From positions 1 to 23,324 of the IMG/VR virus record IMGVR_UViG_3300025138_005176: a stretch of DNA of 23,324 nucleotides. One strand, 5' to 3'. Source of the stretch: a virus. Shown one piece after another: positions 15,053 through 23,287 of this stretch (position 1 is the first letter of the stretch; every line of letters starts with the position of its first letter). Both the position numbers and the translations under genes were made by a program. The notes under the pieces are model-generated. The model ran no database searches. It saw only the letters and a list, made by a program, of their open reading frames with translations, and was not told the DNA's origin.

Positions 15053-17443
15053 TTACAATCCTACTTTACCCAACAAGCCTCTTGTTACATCACCCAAATC
15101 GTTGGATGGGTTGGGTGAGTTGAAAGCTTCTAATAGACTACTTCCTATACCACCTAAGCCTAAATTTTTCTCTTGTATATACGTTTCTGAAGCCACCCAA
15201 GGTACATCAAAGTGTTTCTGAGTTGAAGATGGCATTCTATCACCGATATAAATAAAACTACAAGCAACTTGAATATACTTCGGTAGTTTTGCAAAATCAA
15301 CTTCCCATGTTGTATTATCTTGTACTGTATAAACTAATGAAGATATATAACCAGGTGCATCTTGATACATTTGACCAATTGTTAGTTTTGAAAACGGTGC
15401 AATCATTACACCTTCTTTAACATCCGGATATGTCAATCCAGCTAAATAATTTAATTTTTCCCATAGTGTAACCAATTCAGCATCAGATTTTGGATAAACA
15501 TCAAAACTAAAACTTATTTCTCTATTTGTACCTTGATAAACATAAACCATATCTGGTCTGCCAACATACCTTTCTGGAGAATATTCAGGTGAGAATGTAT
15601 CTGTTATACCACTTAGTATTGCTCTGAATACTATTGGTTTATTGGTACGAGCATCTACAAATTTAAATGGGATGTGATCTAATGTACCATGTTCTTCATC
15701 TTTATATTTTGTACTACCATATGGAATAAGATTAACCTTGTCTATACCAACATCTTCAAATGCTCTATGATCTAATTTTGCAAGTTGGGCCTTACTTAAT
15801 TTTCCAGCGTCTCCAAGCAACCCTTTTGCAACTTCTTGGGTTTTCGTAGCAAGGGCTGCAGCACCTTTAGCACCTTTTATACCCTTATCTACAATTGAAC
15901 CACCGAGTTCTCTTAATTTTTGAAACTTAGGTACTTTTATTGATGGTAATGGCATACTAAAATCTGGACTTAACCCAAACCCACTAACACCACTAAGCAC
16001 TGAATTACCACCTGTAAGTCCATCTAAATTGAATCCACCAAAACCCCCTATACCCCCACTAAAGTCAATACCTTTAAATGCAATCTTTTTTGGCTTTCTT
16101 TTCTCTGCAAATGCTATAGCTCTTGTAGAAATACCATCTACTATTTTACTTCCAAGTTTTTTTGCACCAACACCTGCAGCTTCAGCTAGTGCGTTACCGG
16201 CTGCACCAAAATCAGTTATATTCCTACCATGTCTATTAAACATCATACCAGGAACACCTGGTATACTGAATGTAGATAGTGGGTTGAATACCTGTGGATT
16301 TAAATCTAGTAATCCACTATCTGCAGCTATTGCCGTTACCATACCAGCAGCTGTGTCAAGAAATGCGTCATCACTCACCGTATTAGAACCCATTCCCATA
16401 ACTTGGGTATATGCCCTATCATATTTATTCTGTCTATGTAGAAAATTTTGTTTGATGGAATATGTTGATATTGGATTTGCGAATTTACCAATTCTTATCA
16501 CATCAGCTTTATATCTATTTGTAAAGGTATTAATATTTCTACCAAATGCTGGTGATGCAGTTTTACTTAAAATATCAATTCCAGCTTCTATAAATGAAGT
16601 CGCTGTAGAACTCAAAGTATCAATTCCAGCGGCTAGAGGAGCACCTATTGTAAACTTACTTCCAGGTGGTGATATTAGAGATGTTGCTGCACCAGTTACG
16701 TTTGATAAATCAACACCATCACTCCATCTCTGACCTATACCTCTTACAACTTTAGGTTGATTACTTATACCCACTCTTGCGTTTGATCCAATTTTAAATT
16801 TAGTATAATAATTATCTAAACTCAATCCATTTCTTGTAAATCCGTTATTTTTTAATTCTGTTTTACCATCGTTGTGTAATTTATATAACCTAGATTTTAG
16901 TGCAGTGTTTGGTGCAATAGTTGGAAATTTATTATCAGAATTATTTAATGGCACAAAAGTAAATGAATATTGATTTGGAACGACAGCATGGTTAACAAGT
17001 CCATTTATACCAACAGTTGATATTTGTTGAAGTGGCGTTGGATTATTACCTAAATTATATGTATTGTTAGCTTTATTAGTGGATGAAAATATAGGTGCAA
17101 AGTCTAGTTTTTTATCTAAATATAAGGTTGTTGGTATGGGTGCGACATTTAGTTCATTATGTGGAAAACTAGGAGTGTTACCAGCTGTAAATGTATTACT
17201 ACCAAAATTTTTGTTTATTACAGATAAATCAGTTGTTGGTGTAACTAACCTTGATTGCAATCTAGCTCTACCAACTGAAGCATCTATCTCTTGTCTGGTT
17301 GGAACAGGAGCAAATACTGCACTTGTGAGTGGTAATGGTTGTTCATTTAGTTGTGGAGTTTGACCACCGGTATTACTACCTGGTTCACTAGATTGATTTT
17401 CACCTTGTAATGATAGTAATGATTTCAGTTCTACCAATGGCAT
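15053..17443 (-). CDS. Large baseplate / tail-tube-proximal structural protein, 796 aa
   Basis: This virion structural protein follows the tape measure gene. Residues 1-35 are Ser/Gly/Gln/Pro-rich and disordered-looking, and the middle is rich in Gly, Ala, Asn and Thr, including GFGGFNLDGLTGGNSVLSGV. The conserved part is C-terminal (588-743): LDHIPFKFVDARTNKPIVFR, then ILSGITDTFSPEYSPERYVG, then SFSFDVYPKS, then LWEKLNYLAGLTYP, then MIAPFSKLTIGQMY and IQVACSFIYIGDR. I associate this block with baseplate proteins at the tube-baseplate junction of T4-like phages (gp48/gp54-like role), but the exact equivalent is uncertain. AAGGA is six bases before the ATG, which shares one base with the tape measure stop (TAATG). 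A LysM-like gene follows one base later. Confidence 0.65.
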   Translation of the reverse strand: MPLVELKSLLSLQGENQSSEPGSNTGGQTPQLNEQPLPLTSAVFAPVPTRQEIDASVGRARLQSRLVTPTTDLSVINKNFGSNTFTAGNTPSFPHNELNVAPIPTTLYLDKKLDFAPIFSSTNKANNTYNLGNNPTPLQQISTVGINGLVNHAVVPNQYSFTFVPLNNSDNKFPTIAPNTALKSRLYKLHNDGKTELKNNGFTRNGLSLDNYYTKFKIGSNARVGISNQPKVVRGIGQRWSDGVDLSNVTGAATSLISPPGSKFTIGAPLAAGIDTLSSTATSFIEAGIDILSKTASPAFGRNINTFTNRYKADVIRIGKFANPISTYSIKQNFLHRQNKYDRAYTQVMGMGSNTVSDDAFLDTAAGMVTAIAADSGLLDLNPQVFNPLSTFSIPGVPGMMFNRHGRNITDFGAAGNALAEAAGVGAKKLGSKIVDGISTRAIAFAEKRKPKKIAFKGIDFSGGIGGFGGFNLDGLTGGNSVLSGVSGFGLSPDFSMPLPSIKVPKFQKLRELGGSIVDKGIKGAKGAAALATKTQEVAKGLLGDAGKLSKAQLAKLDHRAFEDVGIDKVNLIPYGSTKYKDEEHGTLDHIPFKFVDARTNKPIVFRAILSGITDTFSPEYSPERYVGRPDMVYVYQGTNREISFSFDVYPKSDAELVTLWEKLNYLAGLTYPDVKEGVMIAPFSKLTIGQMYQDAPGYISSLVYTVQDNTTWEVDFAKLPKYIQVACSFIYIGDRMPSSTQKHFDVPWVASETYIQEKNLGLGGIGSSLLEAFNSPNPSNDLGDVTRGLLGKVGL

Positions 17444-18702
17444 TATAATTCCTTTTTAATTGATCTTAGACTACTATCCATACTTTCCAATATACCAGTT
17501 TGACTTGACAATACACCAACCACAGGATCACTAGTGGTCGAAGCAACAGTTCCAGCAGTTGTTGTGGCTGTATTATTTCTGACCAATCTGGATAAATTCT
17601 CTACGCTTTGACCAACACTATCTGCCAATGCCCTTCTTTGAAGAACATTCAATCTATTAAATTCAGCCTCACCGCCGACCTGTTTCAATATTTCTTTCAT
17701 CATACCTTCTTGATCGCCAGTAAGAGCCAATTGTCGTGCCCTATCAAGATTTAATTGCCTACCAAGTAATACTGAAGCTTCCATCTGTTTTTCTATGGAT
17801 GATTCAAAATCTAATAATGATTCTGTAGTGTCCGACACTGCACTCATATTCAATCCTAACTTTTTGGCAGCTACTGCGGCATTAACCACATTCATACCGC
17901 CATCTTTAGCAAATGAAGCGAAATTTTCAGCATTATCAGCTAAATCTTTAAATATATCACCTGGTGCCAATCCAGCCTGTTCTATCATCTGACCAGTTAT
18001 TTCTATCTGTGATAAAAGTGCATCTCTACTGGCACCAGAGATTGATTCCATTAAGGAAAGAGTTTTTGTTAATTGATCTGCTGTCTGACCACTTTTCATT
18101 GCTGTTTGAGCTAATGATAAACTCAAACCCAAGGCCTCATCCCTAGTGGCTCCTAAATTATCTCTGGCTGCAGCAAATGATTCTTTTAAATCTGAAGCTT
18201 CTAATCCAGATAAAGCAGCTACCTTTTCCAAACCAAAGAATGCAGCTTCTAATTTAATTGCTTCTGCAGCAGATACTCCTAAATCCTTTCGTGTTTCCGC
18301 AACCTTTTTTGCTAAACCCGTGAATAACTTAAATAGTGCTACTGCACCTGCTAGAAGTGCTAACAATGGATTTGCAGCTGCCAATACTCTTAAAGTATTT
18401 GCAAAAGTTGCTGCACCTTTTGAAAGACTAACAATACCTGGAAAAGAATCTGAAATTGCGTCGTTTAGTCCGTCTTGTTCTTTTGTTTGTTCTTTTATAG
18501 TTTTTAAATAATCTTCACCGACACCATTTCTAACAATACCATCTGCATTTATTGCACTAGCTATAGATGCTAAGTCTCTTTGTCTACCAAAGAGAGCCCC
18601 TGCAAGTACTCCTTCTTCTTTAAGTTGTTTTTGCCTTTCTATGCCAAGATCATGTAATTCCTTTGCGACATTTAGGGCTCTATCGTGTGAACTTTCGGCC
18701 AT
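17443..18702 (-). CDS. Tail tape measure protein (short)
   Basis: This protein is proposed to set tail length and to be ejected into the host envelope. The 419-aa product is rich in Ala, Leu, Ser and Lys and mostly helical. A strongly hydrophobic segment lies at about 104-131 (LRVLAAANPLLALLAGAVAL), and a long repeat-like helical region follows (KLEAAFFGLEKVAALSG, SGQTADQLTKTLSLMES, DGGMNVVNAAVAAKKLG), as in TP901-type tape measures. It sits just downstream of the frameshifting tail chaperone and small-protein genes, the standard place for a tape measure. It is shorter than T4 gp29 (590 aa), implying a shorter tail if the usual length rule holds. AAGG is a few bases before the ATG. The 3' end overlaps the baseplate gene by one base. 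Confidence 0.72.
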   Translation of the reverse strand: MAESSHDRALNVAKELHDLGIERQKQLKEEGVLAGALFGRQRDLASIASAINADGIVRNGVGEDYLKTIKEQTKEQDGLNDAISDSFPGIVSLSKGAATFANTLRVLAAANPLLALLAGAVALFKLFTGLAKKVAETRKDLGVSAAEAIKLEAAFFGLEKVAALSGLEASDLKESFAAARDNLGATRDEALGLSLSLAQTAMKSGQTADQLTKTLSLMESISGASRDALLSQIEITGQMIEQAGLAPGDIFKDLADNAENFASFAKDGGMNVVNAAVAAKKLGLNMSAVSDTTESLLDFESSIEKQMEASVLLGRQLNLDRARQLALTGDQEGMMKEILKQVGGEAEFNRLNVLQRRALADSVGQSVENLSRLVRNNTATTTAGTVASTTSDPVVGVLSSQTGILESMDSSLRSIKKEL

Positions 18703-18711
18703 TCTTACCTT

Positions 18712-18948
18712 TTATTTAAAATAGTTACCAGATGTAGCAGCTTTTCTTACATCTGCCGGAAGATTTTTTATTCTATCATCTATTTCTTTTCTTGTTTTTT
18801 CTAAATCTTTTAATGATTTAGCTATCTCAGGGTCTTTTTTAGCTAAAGTCTTTAAGGCACCAGAACGTAACCCTTTTCCTACTGATGTGAATATTTTTTC
18901 TATAAAACTTTCTGTTACAATCTCATCAGTTTTTTTATACTTAGCCAT
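18712..18948 (-). CDS. Small hypothetical tail-module protein, 78 aa
   Basis: The product is highly charged and helical, starting MAKYKKTDEIVTESFIEKIF. The centre is KDPEIAKSLKDLEKTRKEID, a likely coiled coil or helical hairpin, and the C-terminus is NLPADVRKAATSGNYFK. There is no membrane segment. It lies between the chaperone extension and the tape measure gene, nine bases from the latter, with GGAG six bases before the ATG. A tail-assembly or minor virion role is suggested by position. I do not know a named family. Confidence 0.7.
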   Translation of the reverse strand: MAKYKKTDEIVTESFIEKIFTSVGKGLRSGALKTLAKKDPEIAKSLKDLEKTRKEIDDRIKNLPADVRKAATSGNYFK

Positions 18949-19009
18949 TTAAATCTCCGAATAATATTAAGTGTTATAACTCAATAATAAATATCAGTTA
19001 TGTAAAAAT

Positions 19010-19207
19010 TTACTTTTTATATTTGTCCATTTCCTTTTTAAGCTCGTTGGCCTCTTCTGTGTAAAAGGTCTGTAAACGCTTCAAGTAAAATGTTCTAAGG
19101 TATATAGGTAGGTTGTAGACTTCACCAAAGGTAAATCCACCTTTTGAGTGTAATATTAATTGAAATATTTCCTCATGTAATTGTAATTTATACTTAGGAC
19201 TCAGGCC
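19010..19207 (-). CDS. Frameshift-expressed extension of the tail assembly chaperone (65 codons)
   Basis: Reading the minus strand from 19207 gives 65 codons beginning GLSPKYKLQLHEEIFQLILH, then SKGGFTFGEVYNLPIYLRTF, then YLKRLQTFYTEEANELKKEM, ending DKYKK. The KGGFTxxEVYxLPxYLRxFYxxKL pattern is one I associate with small proteins next to gp26-type genes in T4-like phages, so this looks like real coding sequence. The frame is closed by a TGA about ten codons upstream of its first glycine and has no ATG, GTG or TTG before TTG and ATG codons late in the frame. The simplest way to translate it is a +1 or -2 ribosomal shift at the T7 run at the end of the preceding gene, giving a fusion of about 308 aa. 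This parallels lambda G-T and its analogues. Confidence 0.75.
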   Translation of the reverse strand, partial: GLSPKYKLQLHEEIFQLILHSKGGFTFGEVYNLPIYLRTFYLKRLQTFYTEEANELKKEMDKYKK

Positions 19208-19934
19208 AAAAAAATCGTACGGTGATAGGGATCGTCACCGTTAACTCCTTTCCATTGGAATCAACAACTGTTGTAGTCATATCAATATCTGGTGTTATAC
19301 TTTTTAAATTTTTTCTGAATGCTAAAGAATCAACTGATAAAAATTCGTTTTCTACAAAATTATTTATATGTGATTTTTCTGACTTACCATCAACTGATAA
19401 TATCATGGCCTTTAACCTTGTTGTTAGTTCTGAACTTTGCTCTTTAGATATTTTTTGTCTTGCCTTTACTTCCAAATCCACTTGTTTCTCATCATTGCCA
19501 TTTAATAATTTAAATGTTATTGGTCGTTTAGAATTTGGTAAATCAAAAGAAAATTCATTTTCACCCTGTACGAGTTTACTGAAATCAATGTCTATTGGTT
19601 CTAACATGGTTAAGTCTGTTTTTTGTTCCACCCCATCATATTCAAATTGATAATCCTTACCATAACCAAGAATACGAGCTGCTACCATGATTGCATTCTT
19701 ATCACCTATCAGTAAATCACCAACTTTTATTGATTTATCTACGATTAGAGCCTGTAATAGTGCATCGATTACAGTTCCTTGTTGAATTAAATTTTGTGAG
19801 GTTAGAATATCCTCTTCTTTTGCGGTCATGTACTTTACTTCTACCTTACCCTTGGATAAAGGGTGACCATCCATGTAGAAATAACCCTTAGATGGTAATT
19901 CTACCATCTCTGTGGGAAATTTATAATCAGCCAT
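19194..19934 (-). CDS. Tail assembly chaperone / baseplate hub assembly protein, T4 gp26 family
   Basis: This is a 246-aa member of the T4 base-plate protein family (gp26-like). The N-terminal block is typical: MVELPSKGYFYMDGHPLSKG, then VEVKYMTAKEEDILTSQNLI, then GTVIDALLQALIVDKSI, then DLLIGDKNAIMVAARILGYG. The C-terminal half is polar and beta-rich, ending TVRFFWPES. By position between tube and tape measure genes it corresponds to the lambda gpG-type chaperone that coats the tape measure during tail assembly; that equivalence is inference supported by the frameshift extension immediately after it. GGAG lies six bases before the ATG. The last codons contain a run of seven T residues at which ribosomes could shift. 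The zero-frame product should be the major one. Confidence 0.85.
   Translation of the reverse strand: MADYKFPTEMVELPSKGYFYMDGHPLSKGKVEVKYMTAKEEDILTSQNLIQQGTVIDALLQALIVDKSIKVGDLLIGDKNAIMVAARILGYGKDYQFEYDGVEQKTDLTMLEPIDIDFSKLVQGENEFSFDLPNSKRPITFKLLNGNDEKQVDLEVKARQKISKEQSSELTTRLKAMILSVDGKSEKSHINNFVENEFLSVDSLAFRKNLKSITPDIDMTTTVVDSNGKELTVTIPITVRFFWPES
19205..19217 (-). other. Candidate programmed ribosomal frameshift site (T7 slippery run)
   Basis: The zero frame reads CGA-TTT-TTT-TGG and stops four codons after the run. The seven T residues are at 19214-19208. A -2 shift (or +1) on the T run enters the GGC codon at 19207 and the 65-codon extension. A -1 shift gives only Leu-Ala before TGA, so the common -1 mode is excluded here. 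A homopolymer length error in the assembly is the main alternative. Confidence 0.7.
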
Positions 19935-19991
19935 TTATGACTCCTTGTATTGTATACTTATATATATAACTTATTGTTTTGTAAAACTAAT

Positions 19992-20201
19992 TTATTTTTT
20001 ACCAAATTTCTCTGCTGCTGTAACTCCCAATCCCACTACGGATATGTACATAAAACACTCTAGTATTTTATCTTTTACTTCAAAAGCTGTAAAGGTGTCT
20101 GCACCCCAACTACAAATCAACATAAAGAAAGCTGCAAAACCAACAAATCTTTTACTTGAAATTTTTGCATCACTTGATAACATTTCTCTTAAAAAACTCA
20201 T
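19992..20201 (-). CDS. Small two-helix membrane protein, holin candidate
   Basis: The 69-aa product has two predicted membrane helices: about 19-37 (FVGFAAFFMLICSWGADTF) and 46-63 (ILECFMYISVVGLGVTAA). A charged N-terminus (MSFLREMLSSDAKISSKR) and a basic end (EKFGKK) flank them. Size, two helices and charged ends fit a class II holin, which would permeabilise the inner membrane to start lysis. An alternative is a virion or superinfection-related membrane protein, since it lies inside the tail module and no endolysin gene is visible next to it. GGAG is five bases before the ATG, and the gene begins nine bases after the tube gene. Confidence 0.65.
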   Translation of the reverse strand: MSFLREMLSSDAKISSKRFVGFAAFFMLICSWGADTFTAFEVKDKILECFMYISVVGLGVTAAEKFGKK

Positions 20202-20210
20202 ATTTACTCC

Positions 20211-20696
20211 TTAGAATTGTAAGATAGCGTAGTCATACTTCAATGTTAGAGTAATTTCAGCTGGATCACTTGATGAATAATCTAAATCACCAAAGTTAGC
20301 CTGTTCGATGTAAGCACCTTTAAGTACCCACTCTTCAACAACATCACCGACTGGCCCTAACAAATTGAAAGTAACATCTTTTTTATAAAAATCTGAATAC
20401 CCATCTCTACCGGTAACGGACTCATGTGATAGTCTAACCCACTCCATAACTGCTTGTGCTCCACTTGGAACTACAGGATCATAAAGTACAACATCGATAG
20501 GTTGCCATGCACCCTTTCCTTTAATATATCGTTTAACATTTATATGGTCTAAGACTATCTCTTCAAATTGAATCGATGGTCTGTTTGCAGTTTTGATCAG
20601 ATATGCTGGAATACCTTCAATGTACATGATGAACCGATTCTTTGTTTTCGGTTCAAACGGTGTGAACATTATTTCTGACGGGTCTAGTGTAGCCAT
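20211..20696 (-). CDS. Tail tube protein, T4 gp19-like
   Basis: This is the hexamer-forming subunit of the inner tail tube. The 161-aa product matches T4 gp19 in length (163 aa) and pattern: KTKNRFIMYIEGIPAYLIKT, then FEEIVLDHINVKRYIKGKGA followed by WQPIDVVLYDPVVPSG, then GDVVEEWVLKGAYIEQANFG and a C-terminal strand EITLTLKYDYAIL. It follows the sheath gene across a 134-base gap that carries a terminator and a late-type promoter. AGGAG lies eight bases before the ATG. Its separate promoter may allow a different expression level from the sheath. Confidence 0.93.
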   Translation of the reverse strand: MATLDPSEIMFTPFEPKTKNRFIMYIEGIPAYLIKTANRPSIQFEEIVLDHINVKRYIKGKGAWQPIDVVLYDPVVPSGAQAVMEWVRLSHESVTGRDGYSDFYKKDVTFNLLGPVGDVVEEWVLKGAYIEQANFGDLDYSSSDPAEITLTLKYDYAILQF

Positions 20697-20764
20697 TCTT
20701 TATTCTCCTAAAAAAGTCGTTTATTTCTACTCATAAATAAATATCATCTAAATAAATTTTTAGT
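20697..20764 (-). other. Leader of the tube gene
   Basis: This AT-rich stretch of 68 bases lies between the late-type promoter and the tube ATG. It holds the AGGAG ribosome binding site, a short inverted repeat (CTAAA...TTTAG) and two copies of ATTTATTTA. A six-codon ATG frame is present but has no SD. Nothing else is evident. Confidence 0.4.
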
Positions 20765-20772
20765 TATTTATA
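20765..20772 (-). promoter_or_regulatory. T4-late-type promoter TATAAATA upstream of the tube gene
   Basis: An exact TATAAATA, the T4 late -10 consensus, lies on the minus strand about 70 bases upstream of the tube ATG. It directly follows the T-tract of the sheath terminator. T4 late promoters need only this element with the gp55 sigma and gp33; neither gene is in the window. An exact 8-mer at the right place and orientation is suggestive in AT-rich DNA, not proof. Confidence 0.6.
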
Positions 20773-20800
20773 AAAAGAAAAACCCCTAGTTAAAGGGGCT
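20771..20800 (-). terminator. Rho-independent terminator after the sheath gene
   Basis: On the minus strand, CCCCT-TTAACT-AGGGG forms a 5-bp GC-rich stem with a 6-base loop (20798-20783), followed by TTTTTCTTTTT. It lies about 30 bases past the sheath stop. A weaker T-rich tract on the other side gives little support for a bidirectional function. Confidence 0.82.
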
Positions 20801-20830
20801 TTTCAGTATACATTATGTTATAAGTTAAAC

Positions 20831-23260
20831 TTATTCAGGAAATGTAGCTCCTGTTGGTTGAACAACGAAGTCTAGTACAATAAACTCAGCAGTTCTTGTA
20901 GGTTGTACGAATATCTGACCAACCAACTGATTTCTATCTACGACATCAGGTGTATTATTAGATTCATCCATAACAACTCTAAAAGCACTTAATCCACTAT
21001 TAGATTGAACTTGTTCAAGATAAGGATTTACGATATTTAAGAATCTATTCCTTAGTGCCTGGGTATTTTGTTCAAATACTAAATACCTTGATGCACTTGC
21101 AATAAATTTTCTAACTGTAATCAATAATCTACGAACATTGATTCTATCCAAAGCAGATGGTTTAGATTGTAGTGTTTTTTGTCCAAATACTACAACTCCT
21201 TGACCAGGAAATGATGCAATTGGGTTAACTCTACCTTCATAAAGTTCATCTCTTTCAGCGTGAGTCAATCTTGTAGCCGCTTCTAATACAGAAGTCAATC
21301 CACCACGATTTAATCCAGCTGGAGCAAACCATTCATGAGAAACTCTATCAGTATATGATATCACACCAGGTAATACTACTGATGGCGGAACCCATACTGG
21401 TTTTTGAGTATCTCTATTTGGTATTTTAATCCACGGATAGTATGTTGCAACATAGTTAGTATCTAATGAATTAACCGTATCAACAACAGTCTGTACTGAA
21501 TCAGTATAAGCTGCTGAATCCATGATGTATAATGCATCTGCCCTAGCTTCTGTCTTTGATATAGCATGATTTGTTACACTTGAATGTAATCTATGAATAA
21601 CACCAGGTGTTACCAGTAAATTAATATCAAATTCATCAGGATTACTAATAGCATTAATTGCTCTTTTATAAGCTAGAGTACCATTAGCAGTTGTGGATGA
21701 TAAATCAAATCCCTGTGTATTTGTATTGACAATTTCAGTTCCTACGAAATAAGGTGTTGCTGGATTACGACCATCAAACCCAAATTGAAAAGGAACAGCA
21801 AATTTCAACTGAGCTGTTGCAGAACCACTAAGTGATAATGGTACAGCTGTTCCAGAATACTTAGAACCAAGTTCGGATGCATCGTTAGTTCCAGTAAAAT
21901 TTTCCAATGACATAGTTACATTATTTCCAGTTCCAGCATTTAGAGGAATTGGAGCAAGATATTGTTCATTATCATCACTAATCTTTGAAGTTAAAAAGTC
22001 AAATCCATGTAATACGGAAGAGTCAAATGTACCATTAGAATTAGTTTGATTTGATTTAAATGAAGCTGATGGTATTGTCGTAGTTCCTAAAGATGTGTTG
22101 TTTAGGATATCAAATCCCATAGGTACAACTGTCTTTGGAAATTGACTTATATTACTATCAACTTTAGTAAAATCACCAACTCTAATATGTTTACTTAGAT
22201 TAGGATAATCACCATAATAGGTTAATTTTCCATTTGAATCTATTTCAACAAATCTATCACCAATTCTCTTTGCAAAATAGTTTGGAGAATTTGAATCAAA
22301 TGTTAAAGCATCAAATTGTTCTAAAATAGTATCGTCATTAGTTCCATTTGGATTATGTACTCTAGCTTGAATTGAAAAAGTACCATAATCTGAACCAGGT
22401 ACATCATCAGCCCTTTTAATATTTAATATTGCAATTTTAATATCTTTATTTATATCACTACCATGTGAACGAGTATATACTCTAAATAGTTTATATCTCG
22501 CATCACCAACTAATTGTGATTGTATATAAGGTGTTCTTGCACTATTGTATGCAACATTACCAGTATATGAGTTTTCATTTCCTAAGGCATCAATAGAAGT
22601 TACACCACCTTGAAAATCTAAACCATTTGCTTCATTTTTAGCTGATACGGTTGATGTTGTAGCAGCACCAAATATAAGATGAGAAGCTCGTTTAAATACC
22701 TTGTAGACATATACAGATGAATTAGAATTACCTGATTTTTGACTTTGAGCATCTTCACTTATCACCTCAGTAATAAAATTAGCACTACTTGTATTAAATG
22801 ACAAATTGTATGTTTCTGCAGTTACATCACTACCAGATACTTGTAATTGAAAACTAGCCCAAGTACCAGCACCGACAACATTAGTATATGATAAATCTCC
22901 AGCTCCACTTGAACCACGAGATGGTGCAAGGATTGCAAGTGAATGTGATACTGTACCAAGTTTTGCAACTAATTGCACTGTATCTGCTTGATAACCAGCC
23001 AATCCAAGAATCCTAACTATTGTTACGACTCCTGCACTTTGTAAATATTGTTCTACGGTGTAAGGTGTGTAAAATCTATCATCGACTCCACCAAACATCT
23101 CTTCAAATTCTTGAAATGATGTTATTTGGGTTGGTGTGAATGCTGGGCCTTTTGTGGTAGGCCCAATAATTGCAGCACCAATCTCACCAATTGCTTGTGG
23201 TAAGAATGATAAATCTGTTTCACGAGTAAATACACCAGGCGAGACTACTCTTTCTGCCAT
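20831..23260 (-). CDS. Contractile tail sheath protein, T4 gp18-like
   Basis: This is the subunit of the contractile sheath that drives the tube through the host envelope. The 809-aa product begins with the typical MAERVVSPGVFTRETDLSFL, then EIGAAIIGPTTKGPAFTPTQ, and a FGGVDDRFYTPYTVEQYLQS block. The C-terminal domain is characteristic: NPIASFPGQGVVVFGQKTLQ, then ALDRINVRRLLITVRKFIAS, FEQNTQALRNRFLNIVNPYL and a terminal beta strand AEFIVLDFVVQPTG. It is longer than T4 gp18 (659 aa); the extra length appears to lie in the surface-exposed middle (roughly 110-480), rich in Ser, Thr, Asn and Gly. AGGAG is seven bases before the ATG. A terminator follows it. Confidence 0.95.
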   Translation of the reverse strand: MAERVVSPGVFTRETDLSFLPQAIGEIGAAIIGPTTKGPAFTPTQITSFQEFEEMFGGVDDRFYTPYTVEQYLQSAGVVTIVRILGLAGYQADTVQLVAKLGTVSHSLAILAPSRGSSGAGDLSYTNVVGAGTWASFQLQVSGSDVTAETYNLSFNTSSANFITEVISEDAQSQKSGNSNSSVYVYKVFKRASHLIFGAATTSTVSAKNEANGLDFQGGVTSIDALGNENSYTGNVAYNSARTPYIQSQLVGDARYKLFRVYTRSHGSDINKDIKIAILNIKRADDVPGSDYGTFSIQARVHNPNGTNDDTILEQFDALTFDSNSPNYFAKRIGDRFVEIDSNGKLTYYGDYPNLSKHIRVGDFTKVDSNISQFPKTVVPMGFDILNNTSLGTTTIPSASFKSNQTNSNGTFDSSVLHGFDFLTSKISDDNEQYLAPIPLNAGTGNNVTMSLENFTGTNDASELGSKYSGTAVPLSLSGSATAQLKFAVPFQFGFDGRNPATPYFVGTEIVNTNTQGFDLSSTTANGTLAYKRAINAISNPDEFDINLLVTPGVIHRLHSSVTNHAISKTEARADALYIMDSAAYTDSVQTVVDTVNSLDTNYVATYYPWIKIPNRDTQKPVWVPPSVVLPGVISYTDRVSHEWFAPAGLNRGGLTSVLEAATRLTHAERDELYEGRVNPIASFPGQGVVVFGQKTLQSKPSALDRINVRRLLITVRKFIASASRYLVFEQNTQALRNRFLNIVNPYLEQVQSNSGLSAFRVVMDESNNTPDVVDRNQLVGQIFVQPTRTAEFIVLDFVVQPTGATFPE

Positions 23261-23279
23261 CTGATTTCTCCTAATTGTT

Positions 23280-23287
23280 TATTTATT
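23280..23287 (-). promoter_or_regulatory. Possible late-promoter-like AATAAATA upstream of the sheath gene
   Basis: AATAAATA (7/8 to TATAAATA) is preceded by TATAATTATAAT-type sequence. It lies 20 bases before the sheath ATG, which would place the transcript start close to the ribosome binding site. Compatible with a short leader but weak. Confidence 0.3.

Noticed and set aside
16029-16733. Plus-strand open frame of 234 codons opposite the 796-aa baseplate gene.
   Set aside because: Its Pro/Ala/Ile/Ser-rich content is the mirror of the Gly/Ala/Asn-rich gene on the other strand, with no SD or family pattern. The same holds for the plus-strand frames at 12200-12718 and 19222-19650.
19935-19991. 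TATATATA within the palindrome TTATATATATAA before the gp26-like gene, considered as a late promoter.
   Set aside because: It differs from TATAAATA at one position and is a simple AT repeat; not distinguishable from background in this AT-rich gap.
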